The notes beneath the pieces were generated by a model. It searched no databases, was not told the origin of the DNA, and saw only the letters and a program-made list of their open reading frames with translations. A stretch of DNA of 64,000 nucleotides, from NCBI GenBank assembly GCA_033398695.1, contig CM065811.1, forward strand, positions 118,219,501 to 118,283,500. The letters are read 5' to 3'. Of the stretch, positions 22,398 through 33,911 are shown one piece after another. The DNA is from Orobanche coerulescens. Lineage: Eukaryota > Streptophyta > Magnoliopsida > Lamiales > Orobanchaceae. A program made the translations under genes and the position numbers. Positions within the stretch are counted from its first letter, which is position 1; every line of letters begins with the position of its first letter.

Positions 22398-25300
22398 TGT
22401 CATGCCCCCAACATCGGGAAGGACGAGGGTGCGACGCATCGGTCGATCAATCAATCAAAATGCAACAGTAAATAGCAGAAGCAAAATAACAATTGGATAA
22501 CATTTCAAACAACCATCTTAGCCCGATGTACTAAGATTCGCTGTGACAAGGCTGATAATCGAAATTACACTGTTCATAAGTTTGCAGCGGAAAAATACTA
22601 AACGAATTAAGTACGAAGCATAACTAAATATTACAAGTTGGGATAACAACAGAAATTATAAGAACACAAGTCCTAAATCTTGAAGGCAATCTTCTATTCG
22701 GCCTCTTCCACGAAGCCTTTTTCATCCTCCACTGTTTGCTCATTCTCTGGTTTAAAAGGGAAAATGGTGGGGTGAGACAAAAGGTCTCAGTGAGTGGGTG
22801 ATCGTGTGCGAGTGTGGCTCTTTCCTTTGAAAATTTTTAAGTGATGCCTCATTTTATCAATTATAAAAAAATGAGAACAATTACGATTACGTCGAAATTT
22901 TATAAACAATAATCATTGTGTAGTTGTAATATTATAATCCTGTCCCCGTAGACGGATATCAAGTCAATCACTCAGTCAATTCAGTTTCGAATCCTGCTGA
23001 TGTGGACTTTGGATTCTAGACTCTCCTTATTACTCCTAGCAATATAGGTCGTTGCCCCAATAGCTGAGCCTTCGCTCTCACACTTAGCGTGTGCTTCCTT
23101 ATCTCTTATCTAGGCTCGGTATGTCCTTAGCTGTGGGTCAATACCAATATCATACCATAATCGCGATTATACCCCAAGTCTACGACCCAGGTCCCTCGGA
23201 ACACTCCGTTCCTCGGTTATGAGAATAGGAAACAACGGTAACCTTGTTCATGAACCGCAGCCGCGCTGCTCGATTCAAGACTCGGTCTAACCGTCCCGAC
23301 TCGATTTGGGACTCTAGAGGTGGCTCCTACAGCTCAAGAGGTGGCCTCCAGATTGTAGGTCGGCACTCTGTTTCATGTGGACTCAAGAGGTGGCCCCCGT
23401 CCGTCGACGTGGCACTTTGTTCCGATTGAGTTAGAGGCGGGCCCGTCCGTGGCACTTTGTTTGTATAGCACTTAGTTCCCGGACAGTCACAGTTATCAAT
23501 TTGATGCGTTTCACAAGTATCACGTAAACGTTCGGTCAGTGAGGTTACTAGCGTCTTTTGATTAAGTATGGAATATGGTTAATTTTATTTGTGGCCCGGT
23601 AATGCGGAATAGGACTTGTCTATAAACTCGAAAATATTCTCAATAATTTATTAACGGTCTGATGGGTTCAGATCAGATATGTTAAATGGGTAGGTTCGAC
23701 GAAACGAAACGAGAGTTTCGTAAATAGTTTGAAAGGACGTTTTTGCCCTTAGGTTCAAACCTAAACGTTGGAGTATGAAACGAAATCGGATGGTTATGAA
23801 ATTTTATGAGGAAGCCAAAAATAATTCCTCGACTCCATATTTAATGAAAATTCGGAAATTTCCAGTTTGGAGACTGAAATTTTCAGAAATTACGATATTG
23901 CCCCAAGACTTAAGGAAATCGTTCCGAGGCATATAGGGCTATGAATTTAGCCCGAAATTTAACGAAATTTTACGAGATGACTTATGATGAACCTGGAATT
24001 ACTGATTTGTGAATATCCCAGAAAATTTCGGACCTGGTCCAGAAGTTTGGAATTCTTGCGTTTTGACCCCGAAATTATTTAAAATTTGCGATTTGGACTA
24101 TTAAGTTTAGATATCGAACTCCGAATCGCTTGAAACTTTATGGATAGCCTATACATGGTATAATATGTAATGTCCAAGGTTAAGAATGTTGTATTTTCGA
24201 AATTTTTAGTTTAGTCCTCAAACTTTAAGAAATTACAATTTATGCCCAAAGGCCCCGTTTACTCGTTTCAAGTCCCATTTTGGCCGCAATTAAATTATCC
24301 ATATATCATAACATAATCATATAACACAATATTTCAGATTTTGGTAGGGTTTCAATGACACATAGAAGAAAATATATAACTTTCAAGTTATCACAAAATC
24401 GGCACCCGACTACCAAATCGGTTGTCGTTTAAATCCAATAAATCATATTGCATGTTGTTATAACCATAACATTCATCTTTAAAAACATGCATTTATACAA
24501 TAATTTCAGATTAGTACATACTTTCATATTTTTCATAATATTTGATGATTATGTTTAAGAAAAACGAATTTCACATAGTTATAAATAAAATCATAACATG
24601 AAATTATAACATGAAGAATTTAACATAGATCATATCAAAAGAATCTTGAAATACTTCAGATTTAACACATGCATCACAAGAAAAAGAATAGATTTCTACT
24701 TTAAAGTTTGAAAGAGTTTTCACCCACCTCGATCTTGTCGGATTTAGTCGGTTATAGGTCTTGAAAGTTGGAAAACGACTTCTCCTCTACTACTACATGG
24801 TTTGGCCGATCCACATGCACCCCCAAGGTGAGAATTATGTTTGCATGTATTAAGATTAAGGTTAGATTATGGAGGTTTTCATAAGAAATTATGGAAATAG
24901 TTATAAGGGATGAGATTACCTATTTCTTGTTGAAATTTTTCTTCCTCCTCCTCCTTCTTCCTCTTGGTTCGGCCTCCTCTCTCTCTTAGACTCTCAAATG
25001 CAGATTTTTTTGGTTGTGTAGGAGGTGTAAAATGAGGCTAAGGGTTGGGTGGTGGTATTTATAGGTGAGATACATGCGGGCATGGGAATTGAAGGTGTAA
25101 GTGAGGTCTCTTGCATGGGGGACATGGGGTTCTCGAAAATTGTTAATTCCCTTCTTTTTCTCCCATCTTAGTCGCCCCATTTAGTGTGTGTGTGTTTAGA
25201 TATATATATTTTTTTTTTGTTCTAGTTATTGTTGTAGTTGACTTGATTAGTTGGGTTTTGAAGCGTAATTTCAAGCCTTAGGAATTTCATTAAGTTGGGC

Positions 25301-25532
25301 TTGAGTCTTATAGTGTGTTCATGTATGAGTATTGATACACTTGGCCCATTAAGAATTTATGTTCCTACTTCAAATTTTAATTAATTTATTATTTGATTCA
25401 TAAAATAATTTACGAAATAAATAAGTAAAATAAAATGAGACTAGATGTAGATTATAAATAATTATTATTAGAGTATATCATGATTTAGTACATTGTACAT
25501 GTGATAAGTTATCGAATTTAGGGGGTTTTACA
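22398..25532 (-). repeat. E4 5' LTR (3135 bp)
   Basis: Starts TGTCATGCCCCCAACATCGGG and ends GGGGGTTTTACA at 25532; direct repeat of 13966-17130. TATA-like element on minus at 25056-25063; hairpin TGAGAC/GTCTCA at 22773-22789. Confidence 0.95.
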
Positions 25533-25537
25533 GAATT
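25533..25537. repeat. E4 target-site duplication, right
   Basis: GAATT, identical to 13961-13965. Confidence 0.9.
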
Positions 25538-26403
25538 GCAATTAATTACCGGGTGATTAATTTAATTCATAAATAATTATTTATTGGGAATATATTATTA
25601 TAATCTTTGTATTTTGTAAAATTAATTAATTAGATTAATTAATCAGGTATAATACACTTAAGATAAAATGAAGTGTACTTAACAGACTAGACACGCGAAT
25701 GTCCGGTACACGAACCGAGTAGCTCGGTCTTTTTCTCAACAACCATAAGTAGGTCGCCCCCTCTCATGCATGGAAGCATGTCATGTGGTGTGTGGGGTGT
25801 GTTAGACTTATATAATAAGATGAGGACAAATGGATGAGATATGATATTTCATAATTTGATATTATTCTTGATTTATATAATTTACAAGTCTTATACACCA
25901 TAACATGTTGAAAGACACACACACACACACACTTACAATTCAGGCCGTGAGTTCTTGTAAGGGAGAGGATAAATTTTTCTTTGAAATTTTCTTATTCATA
26001 TTAGAGAGAAAGAAAAGGAAGAAGAGATGATAAGAAAAATATTATATCAATTCCTAGTCGTGTTCTTCGAGAACGAATTGATATATAAATTTTACAGTCA
26101 ATATCCGATGCGTGATAACGTAGAGACTCTCGACATTATCGGTGTTTGATCATTCATCAAGTTTAAACGAATTTGGTTCATGTTCTTGTTGGTGACCGGA
26201 AAAGATCAAAGCTTGGCTCGAAAATCATTCATTCAAGAAGATATTATCAAAGGTCTACGAGTGTATGACTTCTTAATTTTATTTGTCAATTTATATTCAT
26301 TTATACTATGCTTGATCGATCCGTTTTTTGGGTTTGATTTTTATCTGGTCAGACCAGTTTACTTTCCGCTGCATAACTCGTTTTTAATCGCCGAATTCCA
26401 ACA
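25538..26403 (+). repeat. E3 3' LTR, second part
   Basis: Continues the E3 LTR after E4. The GTGATTAATTTAATTCAT segment near 25551 aligns with E10 near 59517 and E7 near 30910. It has an (AC)n run at about 25914-25932 and ends CCGAATTCCAACA at 26403, corresponding to the CGAATCCCAACA end of E10. The small open frame at 26180-26428 crosses the boundary and is not a gene. Confidence 0.88.
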
Positions 26404-28129
26404 AGTGGGGCCAAATATATCACCCTGAATACATTCAAAAAATTTAGGAGATTCAACTCCAATCTTAGCTGGATAAGGTTTAATAATCAATTTGCCCTCA
26501 GAATAAGCAGCACAAGAGAATTCATTTGATTGAAAAATCTTCTGGTTTTTCAGTGGATGCCCATGTAAATTTTATACAATTCTCTGAATCATAAATGAAC
26601 CCGGATGTCCCAACCGATCTTCCAAATAATAAAATTATTTGTACCAGTAAACTTTTAATTTACGATAGCATTTACCTCATTATCACGTATATTGGTATAA
26701 TATAATCCGGAAGAAAAGACGAGTAATTGTTCCTTAACTTACTTCTTACCCAAACTGATACATGTAATATAAAGAAATTCTTTATTTTCTTGACTTACTC
26801 TCTCAACATGATATATCTTTAAAACTTAATAAGTTTCTTTGCGAATTGGGAGAAAATAATGCATTACTTATTGAATTTTGTTCCTCTAGGCAACAACAAA
26901 TTAGCTCTTCCAGAGCCTTCAATGATTTTGTACTTCCGAAAATTGTATGAACATTACCCTTATATTTTGTAGCGAAATAAAATAAATTTTATCTTTAAGA
27001 ACAGCGTGAGTAGTTGCGCTACCTACAAGAAAATATGCTCATTCATGAAATGTCAATACGAGAATGAGAATGTCAATATCACTTCAATAATAAAACTATA
27101 CATAATTAATAATGTAATAATAATGATAATAATAATCGAGTAGACAAATAATCTATAATTAACAAGCATGATAAGCCGTTCTTAACAAGTTATTTAGAAA
27201 ATATTTGTATCATTCGTATTGCCGCTTCCTTCTGGGATTTTATAAAAATCGGACACATTTAAATGTGCCATGTCTAATTATACCCAGGTTCATCACTTTA
27301 AAGGCCAATTTTGCTGCATCAATTTCTCCTTTTTCCTTTTTTGGGATGCTTGGTACAGCTCAACCAAATGCTTTGGCGTACGACAGGTACGCGCCCAATG
27401 ACCCTTCATACCGCATCTGTAGCAAATGTTTTCAAAATTCTTTTGTACCTTTTTGTCTTTCTCCACTTTCTCATTATTTCTCTTCAACTTCTTTGTTTGA
27501 GAAAATGGTCGTTTCCGACTTGATTTTGTCGACCACCCTGTTCACTACCACGTCCATGCCCAAAGTTATATGTTGCCGCATTCACTTCAGGTAAAGGTCT
27601 AGAGCCAGTTGGGACGTGATTCTTCATCAGAAGCTTATTATTTTGTTCAGCAACAAGAAGAGATGCAATCAAGTCTTAATAGTTTTTAAATCCTTTTTCA
27701 CGATATTATTGTTGAAGGAGTGCATTTGAGGCATGAAAAGTTGAATAAGTTTTTCCTACATATCCTCATCAGTATTATTTTCTCCGCATAGTTTTAGTTG
27801 AGAACTTATTTGGAAAAGTGCGGAATTGTATTCACTGACGGGTTTAAAATCTTGAAACCTCAAATGCATCTAATCATAGCGAGCTTTTGGAAGAATCACA
27901 GCCTTTTGATGATCATACCTATCTTTTAAATTTCTTCAAAGTTCAAGTGGATTTTTCATAGTAAGATATCCAGATTTGAGTCATTCATGGAGATGGCGGC
28001 GAAGAAAAATCATAGCTTTCGCGCTGTATGATTCAGATTCTTGATTTTCCTCTTTAATTGTGTTTCCAAGACCTTCCGCGGCTAAATGAATTTCAATATT
28101 TAATATTCGTGACAAATAATTTTTTTCCG
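26404..28129 (-). pseudogene. E5: very decayed Ty1/copia gag, protease and pre-integrase fragment
   Basis: On the minus strand, from the right: gag text with NYLSRILNIEIHL next to 28129 and RYDHQKAVILPKARYDWMHL near 27870-27930; a Gly/Arg-rich stretch; a zinc knuckle CYRCGMKGHWARTC near 27390-27430; the protease to pre-integrase region with SLKALEELICC-like text in alternate frames near 26830-26980; and finally AAYSEGKLIIKP and ECIQGDIFGP next to 26404. This is a different copia family from E3, E7 and E10. It is truncated at both ends, by E3 at 26403/26404 and by E6 at 28129/28130, so it predates both. Many stops and frameshifts. Confidence 0.85.
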
Positions 28130-28256
28130 TGTGATAGGACGACGAATGTACGCTCCCTAAAAACCCGGTTTGAAAAAGACCAATATAAGCCGGCGTACCA
28201 ATCTTTGAGTAAAGGAAGGGAGACTTAGACTAATGAAGTCCGACCTATGTCCTTAG

Positions 28257-28410
28257 ACAAGAGGATGCCGACCTCAGAGGGATCGCCGATCTATAACCTC
28301 AGATAAGAGGGTGCCGACCTCGGAGGCCCCGCTGACCTGTGACCTCTACTAAGAGAGGGCCGACCTCGAAGGCCTCGCCAATCTACGTATTTGGATAAGA
28401 GTGTCCCGAC
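28257..28410 (+). repeat. 46-bp tandem repeat in E6 U3, about 3.3 copies
   Basis: Units begin (A)TAAGAG(G/A)(G)TGCCGACCTC at 28257, 28303, 28349 and 28395, evenly spaced by 46 bp and diverged. Such repeats upstream of the TATA box often act as enhancers in LTRs; that role here is inference. Confidence 0.75.
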
Positions 28411-28562
28411 CTAAGTGATCCTTTATAATATGAGCGGACCTACTAAGTCATAACCGGGGTCAGGAATCATCGGGCTCATGAAGGTTGAACTCTCGGGAGA
28501 GGAGATCTCAACTCACCTGACAGAATCCCAGAGATTCGGGGACTCGAAACCCATACTCCTCA

Positions 28563-28617
28563 ATCCCGGATATCCAGGGATGGGAAATCGCAGCCTGAAT
28601 CCCTGGATATCCGGGAT
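28563..28617. repeat. Perfect 18-bp inverted repeat in E6 U3
   Basis: ATCCCGGATATCCAGGGA at 28563-28580 is the exact reverse complement of 28600-28617, with a 19-base loop, about 60 bp upstream of the TATA box. Each arm itself contains the palindrome GGATATCC. Confidence 0.9.
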
Positions 28618-28676
28618 CTTTCCTAAAAATCAGGGAAGATCTTAAAGAATAGGCGGCTCTCCCTTCTATAAAAGGA

Positions 28677-28683
28677 GGAGGGG
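28677..28683 (+). promoter_or_regulatory. E6 LTR TATA box
   Basis: CTATAAAAGGAGG context, roughly 150 bp before the LTR end; probable promoter of the genomic RNA. Confidence 0.65.
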
Positions 28684-28827
28684 GGCTTTCCTTCAAGGCT
28701 AAGCATAATTCTGAGATCAGAGTATATTTTAGAGAGAAAAGGCAATACTTCATACATTCGGGTTTTGTTAGATAAACTTCTGAGATTAACCCGGTTCTTG
28801 GTGGCTGATCAGCTCGGGTACATCAAG

Positions 28828-28844
28828 TGGCGCCGTCTGTGGGA
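28828..28844 (+). other. E6 primer-binding site
   Basis: TGGCGCCGTCTGTGGGA two bases after the LTR end, the form common in Tat and Athila group elements. Confidence 0.85.
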
Positions 28845-28875
28845 TGGGTGGCATCGAGTCACTTTGAGCTGAGAC

Positions 28876-30063
28876 GTGAGGTCAGTAATGGTAGAAGAAA
28901 CGAACCATAAGAAAATAGGGGAGTTGATACCCCGAAATTTAGAAGAGGAACTAGCAGCTGCGGGTGGAGAATCGACTCTGGAAAAAACACCCGTCACCCC
29001 GGTAGAAGAAGCTACACCCAGCACAATCACACTGACGAAGGAAGCCTTAGCCGACATAATCGCCAATGCAATCCATAAGAGTCGAGAGGTCGAAAAGCAA
29101 AGAATACCACGAAAAGTAATACCCATCCTTTCGGATGGGCCGGAGGAAATTGATCAGCAGGAAGAGCATGTGGAGAGCTATCTAAGAATATGGGAACAAT
29201 CTAGATAGGAAAAAACGCTGGATCCCTTAATATCCAGTATGCAAGACGAGCTAGAGGAGTTGCGATAGAGGGTTGCGGGGAAGGACACGGAGAGTCATCC
29301 AGGCCATCCCTTCTCGGAAGGCATACTGCAGGCCGAACTCCCATATGGGTTTAGGGCTATCACCTTCACCTACGATGGACTCTCAGATCCTACCCGACAT
29401 TTGTACCGATTCGAGAACATGGCCGTACTACACTGATATTCAGATGCCGTAAGTTGCAGAGCATTCCTGGCTACGCTGACGGAGTCAACTCAGGATTGGT
29501 TCCACCAGATACCCCCTGGGACAATGACCAACTTCAACTTTCAGCTCAGCATTCTTGACTCACTTTGCAAGCGCCAGGGCACACCAAAAGACCTTCATGT
29601 CCTTGTTCAGCATCAAGTAGTACTCTGGATAAGCGCTGATAGCTTATGTGACCCGATTTACAAAGGCATGTCTGGAGGTACCCTCGTCGTCTGAAGAGGT
29701 AAAGACCAGTGCCTTAACGCAGGGACTAAGGCCTGGACTGCTACACACCTCGTTGGCTAAAAAACCGGCCAGAACATATGACGAGGTCTTAGCCCGATGC
29801 TCAAATTACATTAATGTTGAAGAAACTGAGAAGGATATGGAGGAATTGCAAGAAAAACCCGAAGATGGGGAAAGAGGATCCAGCAGATTGGCACAGCGCG
29901 GGGAATATACCTTTCAAGGAAATTTGCCTCGGGAGGAAATGCCGCGTGGAAAGACAAACCGGAACACAGACCGAAGGAAGAGCGATACTGGTCTAAGGCG
30001 ACCAAGATTTGACCAATATAGCCCATTAACGATGAGGAGAGCGCAGGTTTTGGAAGCAGTTGA
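28876..30063 (+). pseudogene. E6 gag, first part
   Basis: The start may be the ATG at 28876 or at 28888. After an acidic, variable N-terminus (stop TAG at 29206-29208) the capsid domain is recognisable in shifting frames: RAFLATLTESTQDWFHQIPPG near 29460-29520, AYVTRFTKACLEVP near 29640-29690 and LTQGLRPGLLHTSL near 29720-29760. It ends in ..RRAQVLEA(V) at 30063, where E7 is inserted, and continues in frame at 48262. Gag would form the particle around element RNA. Confidence 0.88.
30059..30063. repeat. E7 target-site duplication, left
   Basis: GTTGA, identical to 48257-48261; the duplication lies in E6 gag. Confidence 0.9.
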
Positions 30064-30526
30064 TGTTGGGATTTGGTGCCTAAAACGAAGGATCAGTGGA
30101 AGCGGTAAAACGAAAATTAATTCGATCCGAATCCCTACGAGGATCGATCGAGCTACATATATACGAATATCAAAAACGAATTCACAAGAGATATAGAAAC
30201 TCACCCTTGTAGTCCATTGATTAGATGGATAACCTTCTCTTGAGTTATTCCCCAAGCTTTGCTTGATCTCTACGAATCTATTCCACTTCAAGCCCTTGAA
30301 CGATCCAACGCCGAAAGCACCGCATCTCTACTTGCCACGCGCCGGAAAAATGATCGGAATGACAGTCAACTCGTTATCCTCCAAGGATACGGCTAGAACA
30401 AGGTGATGAAGCTTTTAATTATTACACTCTAAGTGTATAATATATATCTCTCTCTTTTGATTTCTTGATTTTTCTCTAAGAACCACCAAGAACACTTAAA
30501 GAAGATGATGAAGACTTTGAGAAAAG

Positions 30527-30562
<36 letters not shown>

Positions 30563-32046
30563 ACTCACGTTGAAATGGAATAGCTTTTGAAGTGAGAGAT
30601 GTCTTCTTCCCTTTATTCAACTATCACTTTAATAAAACAAATCATGCTCTTTAAACCCCACAATGTCATGTTCTTTCATATAAAATGAAAGCAACAAGAC
30701 AAGAGGAAAATGAGTGGAAACAAAGGGGGCGGGTACTATGCAAAAACGGACGAGTTCAGTTCGTTTCGGACTCCCGTGAGTCCAAATAGATAAACTATGA
30801 TTCCGTTCCGATGTATTTGTATTGAATAATTAATCCAATTAATTAAACATATCAAATACAAAATAACATAATTAATTTCTCCAAGAAATAATTATATTCA
30901 TGAATTAAATTAATCACCCAGTGATATATTTAATTCATTAAGCCGTAAATCAATTTATCCGATAAATCGATTTAAACATCCAATGTCCCAAATTTAGATA
31001 TCTAATATCTAATATTCATAATGAGAGAATTAACTCGATTCATTCCGTCGTTAATCCTAATGCGCGACTCGGTAGGTCCGTCTCAGTCAGCAATGGGAGG
31101 AACCAAAGAGTAGTAGCACCACCTAGCCAGCCTAGCGGCCTATACCATACCCCAACTGAGAACGAATGATTGGGATCATTCAAGAACCATTTTGTCGTGC
31201 ATACCAGTATACATATAAACCCTTCTTTCAAATGTTCCGACCAAGTTATAGGGTCACGGTCAGTCAAACCCTATATGTACTTGACGCTATGCATGCGTTA
31301 ATGCAAATCGAGATCATTGAGCTCTCGTGTATCCAATACAACTAGCTCCAATGCTTTGGCCAAAGACTTATGATCTTATCTGCCAATAACCGCATAGGAC
31401 ATTTAACCCGCTCACTAACAGGAGAAAGAATTCTATCCTGGTATTCCGTAGGACCTACTACTTGCCCATCAAGATGCACGTCGAGGTTGACCCCCGCCTT
31501 CCGGTTTATAGGGTCGAACTACTCTAATGAAAATCTTGACGTCACAAGCATATCCCTACTAAATCTTCTAGTCTAAGGTTCACGAATACCTATCACAACC
31601 TTTCGATTCCATCATTGACTGTCTCGGAGTGAAATCCGTGTGACGAATCGAGGGTGAGTCGGTTCAAGTACACTAATCCAATTATACCTATAACGTGTGC
31701 TCCCACTAACCATTAGTGTTCGAGAGGCACTCTCCTTGTCAAAGAACACGTCATACAAGTCTTCACATAAACTTAACGCCCAGTCAGATTTCATCAATTT
31801 GTGAACGATTAAGTATTTGAGCTATAAACCTTTTCAGTGCCGACCCCCTTATCCAATAAGGAGTGGAATGTTTTGCTCTCAAATACACGGACTAGTTTCT
31901 ATATGTATATTTACGAGTTAGGAATGCCAGTAACTACCAGTAAATAAAGAAACATTCATAGCCTTATATTATTGATTTACATAATTACAAGTATAATGCC
32001 TTCACTCAACATCCTCTGAGTGGCATTCGAGGGCATACTCCTAACA
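30064..32046 (-). repeat. E7 3' LTR (1983 bp)
   Basis: Minus-strand LTR from TGTTAGGAGTATGCCC (at 32046) to CGAATCCCAACA-like end at 30064. Repeats at 34285-35024 plus 47144-48256. It preserves an empty copy of the GAATT site (30932-30936, AATTC on plus) into which E8 inserted in the other LTR. Confidence 0.93.
30531..30559. repeat. (CT)n microsatellite in E7 3' LTR
   Basis: Twenty-nine bases of pure CT; the corresponding run in the other E7 LTR (34627-34639) is 13 bases, so it expanded or contracted after insertion. Confidence 0.9.
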
Positions 32047-32061
32047 ATCTCCCACTTGCAC
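32047..32061 (-). other. E7 polypurine tract
   Basis: GTGCAAGTGGGAGAT on the minus strand between the RNase H stop and the 3' LTR; identical to the E3 tract. Confidence 0.8.
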
Positions 32062-32815
32062 TCAATGCCACACACTATGGTATCTAATACCTATGTTCTC
32101 CAGATGACGCTCCAAGCTAGTCTGAGAAAGTGGCTTGGTCAGTAGATTGGCGACGTTGTCGGCCGAGTCTACTCTGTGCAGCACAATGTATCCCTTGCGA
32201 ACAAATTCTCTTACGAGATGATACTTCCTCTCAATATGTTTGGTGCTGTTGTGAAACCTCGGCTCCTTGGCCTGCGCTACAGCTCCGTCGTTGTCGCAGT
32301 ACAGCGGAACAGGTAGCTCAGCACATGGTATCACTTGAAGTTCTCCCAGAAACTTCTTAATCCAGAACCCTTCCTTGGAAGCCTCCGAGGCTGCTTGATA
32401 CTCAGCCTGACAGGTGGAATCAGCAGTCGCGCTTTGCTTGGCACTACGCCAAGATACTGCTCCTCCACTAAGAGTAAATATATATCCAGAAGTAGACATC
32501 AAGCAACTCAGCACATGGTATCACTTGAAGTTCTCCTAGAAACTTCTTAATCCAGAACCCTTCCGTGGAAGCCTCCGAGGCTGCTTGATACTCAGCCTGA
32601 CAGGTGGAATCAGCAGTCGCGCTTTGCTTGGTGCTACGCCAAGATACTGCTCCTCCATTAAGAGTAAATATGTAGCCAGAAGTAGACATCGAATCGTCCT
32701 TCAGTCCTTGGAAGTCCGAATTAGTGAATCCCACCACATCCAATTCTCCACCGCCATACATCAGAACCATATCTCTAGTCCTTCTCAAGTACTTGAGAAC
32801 GTTCTTTACGGCAGT
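32062..32815 (-). pseudogene. E7 RNase H with internal tandem duplication
   Basis: VGFTNSDFQGLKDDSMSTSGYIF near 32680-32750 and LNGGAVSWRS start the domain. Then the stretch from STSGYIF to IPCAEL appears twice because of a 190-bp tandem duplication. The second copy continues to PLYCDNDGAVAQAKEPRFHN, DSADNVANLLTKPLS and GIRYHSVWH with the stop at 32062-32064. The 190-bp length shifts the frame, so the duplicated product is not a simple repeat protein. Confidence 0.9.
32317..32696. repeat. 190-bp tandem duplication inside E7 RNase H
   Basis: 32317-32506 and 32507-32696 are nearly identical, with a few substitutions (for example TCCTTGGAAG versus TCCGTGGAAG, and GGCACTACG versus GGTGCTACG). 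E3 and E10-type elements have one copy of this region. Confidence 0.92.
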
Positions 32816-33911
32816 CTAATGTTCCCTACCTGGGTTTGCCTGAAACCTACTCACCACGCTTACAACATGCGCGATGTCAGGTCTTGTACACAACATAGCA
32901 TACATAAGGCTACCCATGGCCGAAGCATATGGTATATTACTCATTTCCTTTCGTTGTTCCTCACTTTGAGGACACATCTTCAAGGAGAGTTTTATTCCAT
33001 CTCGCATCGGTAGGAACCCTCTTTTAGAATCATCTATCTTAAATCGCTTTAAGATTATCTATATAGAGGGCTTGGGAGAGACCTATTGTTCTCTTCGTTA
33101 TATCCCGGTAGATCCGAATACCAAAAATATAGGTAGCTTGTCCCAAGTCTTTCATGGAGAAATTACTCAAAAGCCAAGCTTTCACAGAACTGAGCATTCC
33201 CACATCATTTCCTATTAGTAGAATGTCACCCACATATAGTACTAAGAATGCGATCTTGATCCCACTAACCCTCTTGTATACACAAGGTTCCTCTTTATTT
33301 TGCATGAAGTCAAACTCTTTGACCGCCTCGTCAAAACGAAGGTTCCAACTACGTGATGCTTGCTTCAGTCCATAAATGGAACGCTGAAGCTTCCACACTT
33401 TCTGAATATCGACTTCGGACACAAAGCCTTTAGGCTGCTCCATATAGATTTCCTCCTCGAGGAATCCATTAAGGAAATCCGTCTTTACGTCCATTTGCCA
33501 TATCTCATAATCGTGGTAGGCAGCTATAGCAAGCATCATGCGAATAGACTTGATCATGGCTACGGTCGAGAAGGTATCGTGGTAATCGATCCCTTCCTTC
33601 CGGGTATAACACTTTGCCACAAGCCTGGCCTTTTAGGTGTCAACCTTTCCATCACCATCAGTCTTTCTCTTGTAGATCCACTTGTTCCCAATAGGCACTA
33701 TGCCCTTGGGGCGGTCTACTAGAGTCCAGACCTGATTGACATGCATCAAGTCTATCTCAGCTTCCATAGCTTCACGCCATTTCGCGGAGTCTACATCCAC
33801 CATTGCTTGGTCATAGGTCGTCGGGTCGGTCTCTTGGCTATCACTTGGAACCTCATGGAGACCCATCTCCTCCAAGTGCACAAACCCATACCTCTCAGGT
33901 AAATGAGACAC
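32816..33911 (-). pseudogene. E7 reverse transcriptase (broken)
   Basis: From the right: AKWREAMEAEIDLMHVNQVW and IVPIGNKWIYKRKTDGDGKV (to about 33640), a stop, then AKCYTRKEGIDYHDTFSTVA near 33560-33620, QMDVKTDFLNGFLEEEIYME, SIYGLKQASRSWNLRFDEAV, and the catalytic-site block LVLYVGDILLIGND near 33210-33250, where the expected Asp-Asp reads Gly-Asp. GLSQALYIDN follows near 33055, then MRDGIKLSLKMCPQSEEQ and YASAMGSLMYAMLCTRPDI near 32870-33007. The changed first catalytic Asp is notable in an otherwise open stretch of 193 codons. Confidence 0.9.

Larger units (their letters stand above)
13966..25532 (-). mobile_element. E4: full-length Ty3/gypsy chromovirus
   Basis: An 11,567-bp element with LTRs at 13966-17130 and 22398-25532, both bounded by TG...CA, flanked by perfect GAATT duplications. 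The minus-strand internal region (17131-22397) has primer site, gag, protease, RT-RNase H, integrase-chromodomain and polypurine tract. The LTR copies differ by substitutions and small indels (for example an extra CAGTCAGTCAATCAGTCGAT-like stretch near 14540), so it is not recent. Frameshifts and stops disable it. The long LTRs and chromodomain suggest the Tekay group. Confidence 0.96.
10390..26403 (+). mobile_element. E3: decayed Ty1/copia element, 5' part missing, 3' LTR split by E4
   Basis: From left to right: integrase fragment, reverse transcriptase, RNase H, polypurine tract, then a 3' LTR at 12890-13965 that resumes at 25538-26403 after E4. It belongs to the same family as E7 and E10, shown by the shared LTR start TGTTAGGA.TATGCCCTCGAATG and closely similar integrase text. 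The 5' half was displaced by E2 and lies left of the window. The right end (CCGAATTCCAACA at 26403) abuts the E5 integrase text, so E3 inserted in E5. Long-LTR copia of Angela/Tork type is plausible. Confidence 0.88.
28130..28825 (+). repeat. E6 5' LTR (about 696 bp)
   Basis: Inferred from the break in E5 gag text on the left and the primer site on the right. The end is TACATCA at 28825. The start could be TGTGATAGG at 28130 or TGATAGG at 28132. The U3 holds a 46-bp repeat, a perfect 18-bp inverted repeat and a TATA box. No second copy is available to fix the edges. Confidence 0.8.

Noticed and set aside
22379..22398. Possible tRNA gene remnant
   Set aside because: The tRNA-like word is only the primer-binding site of E4.
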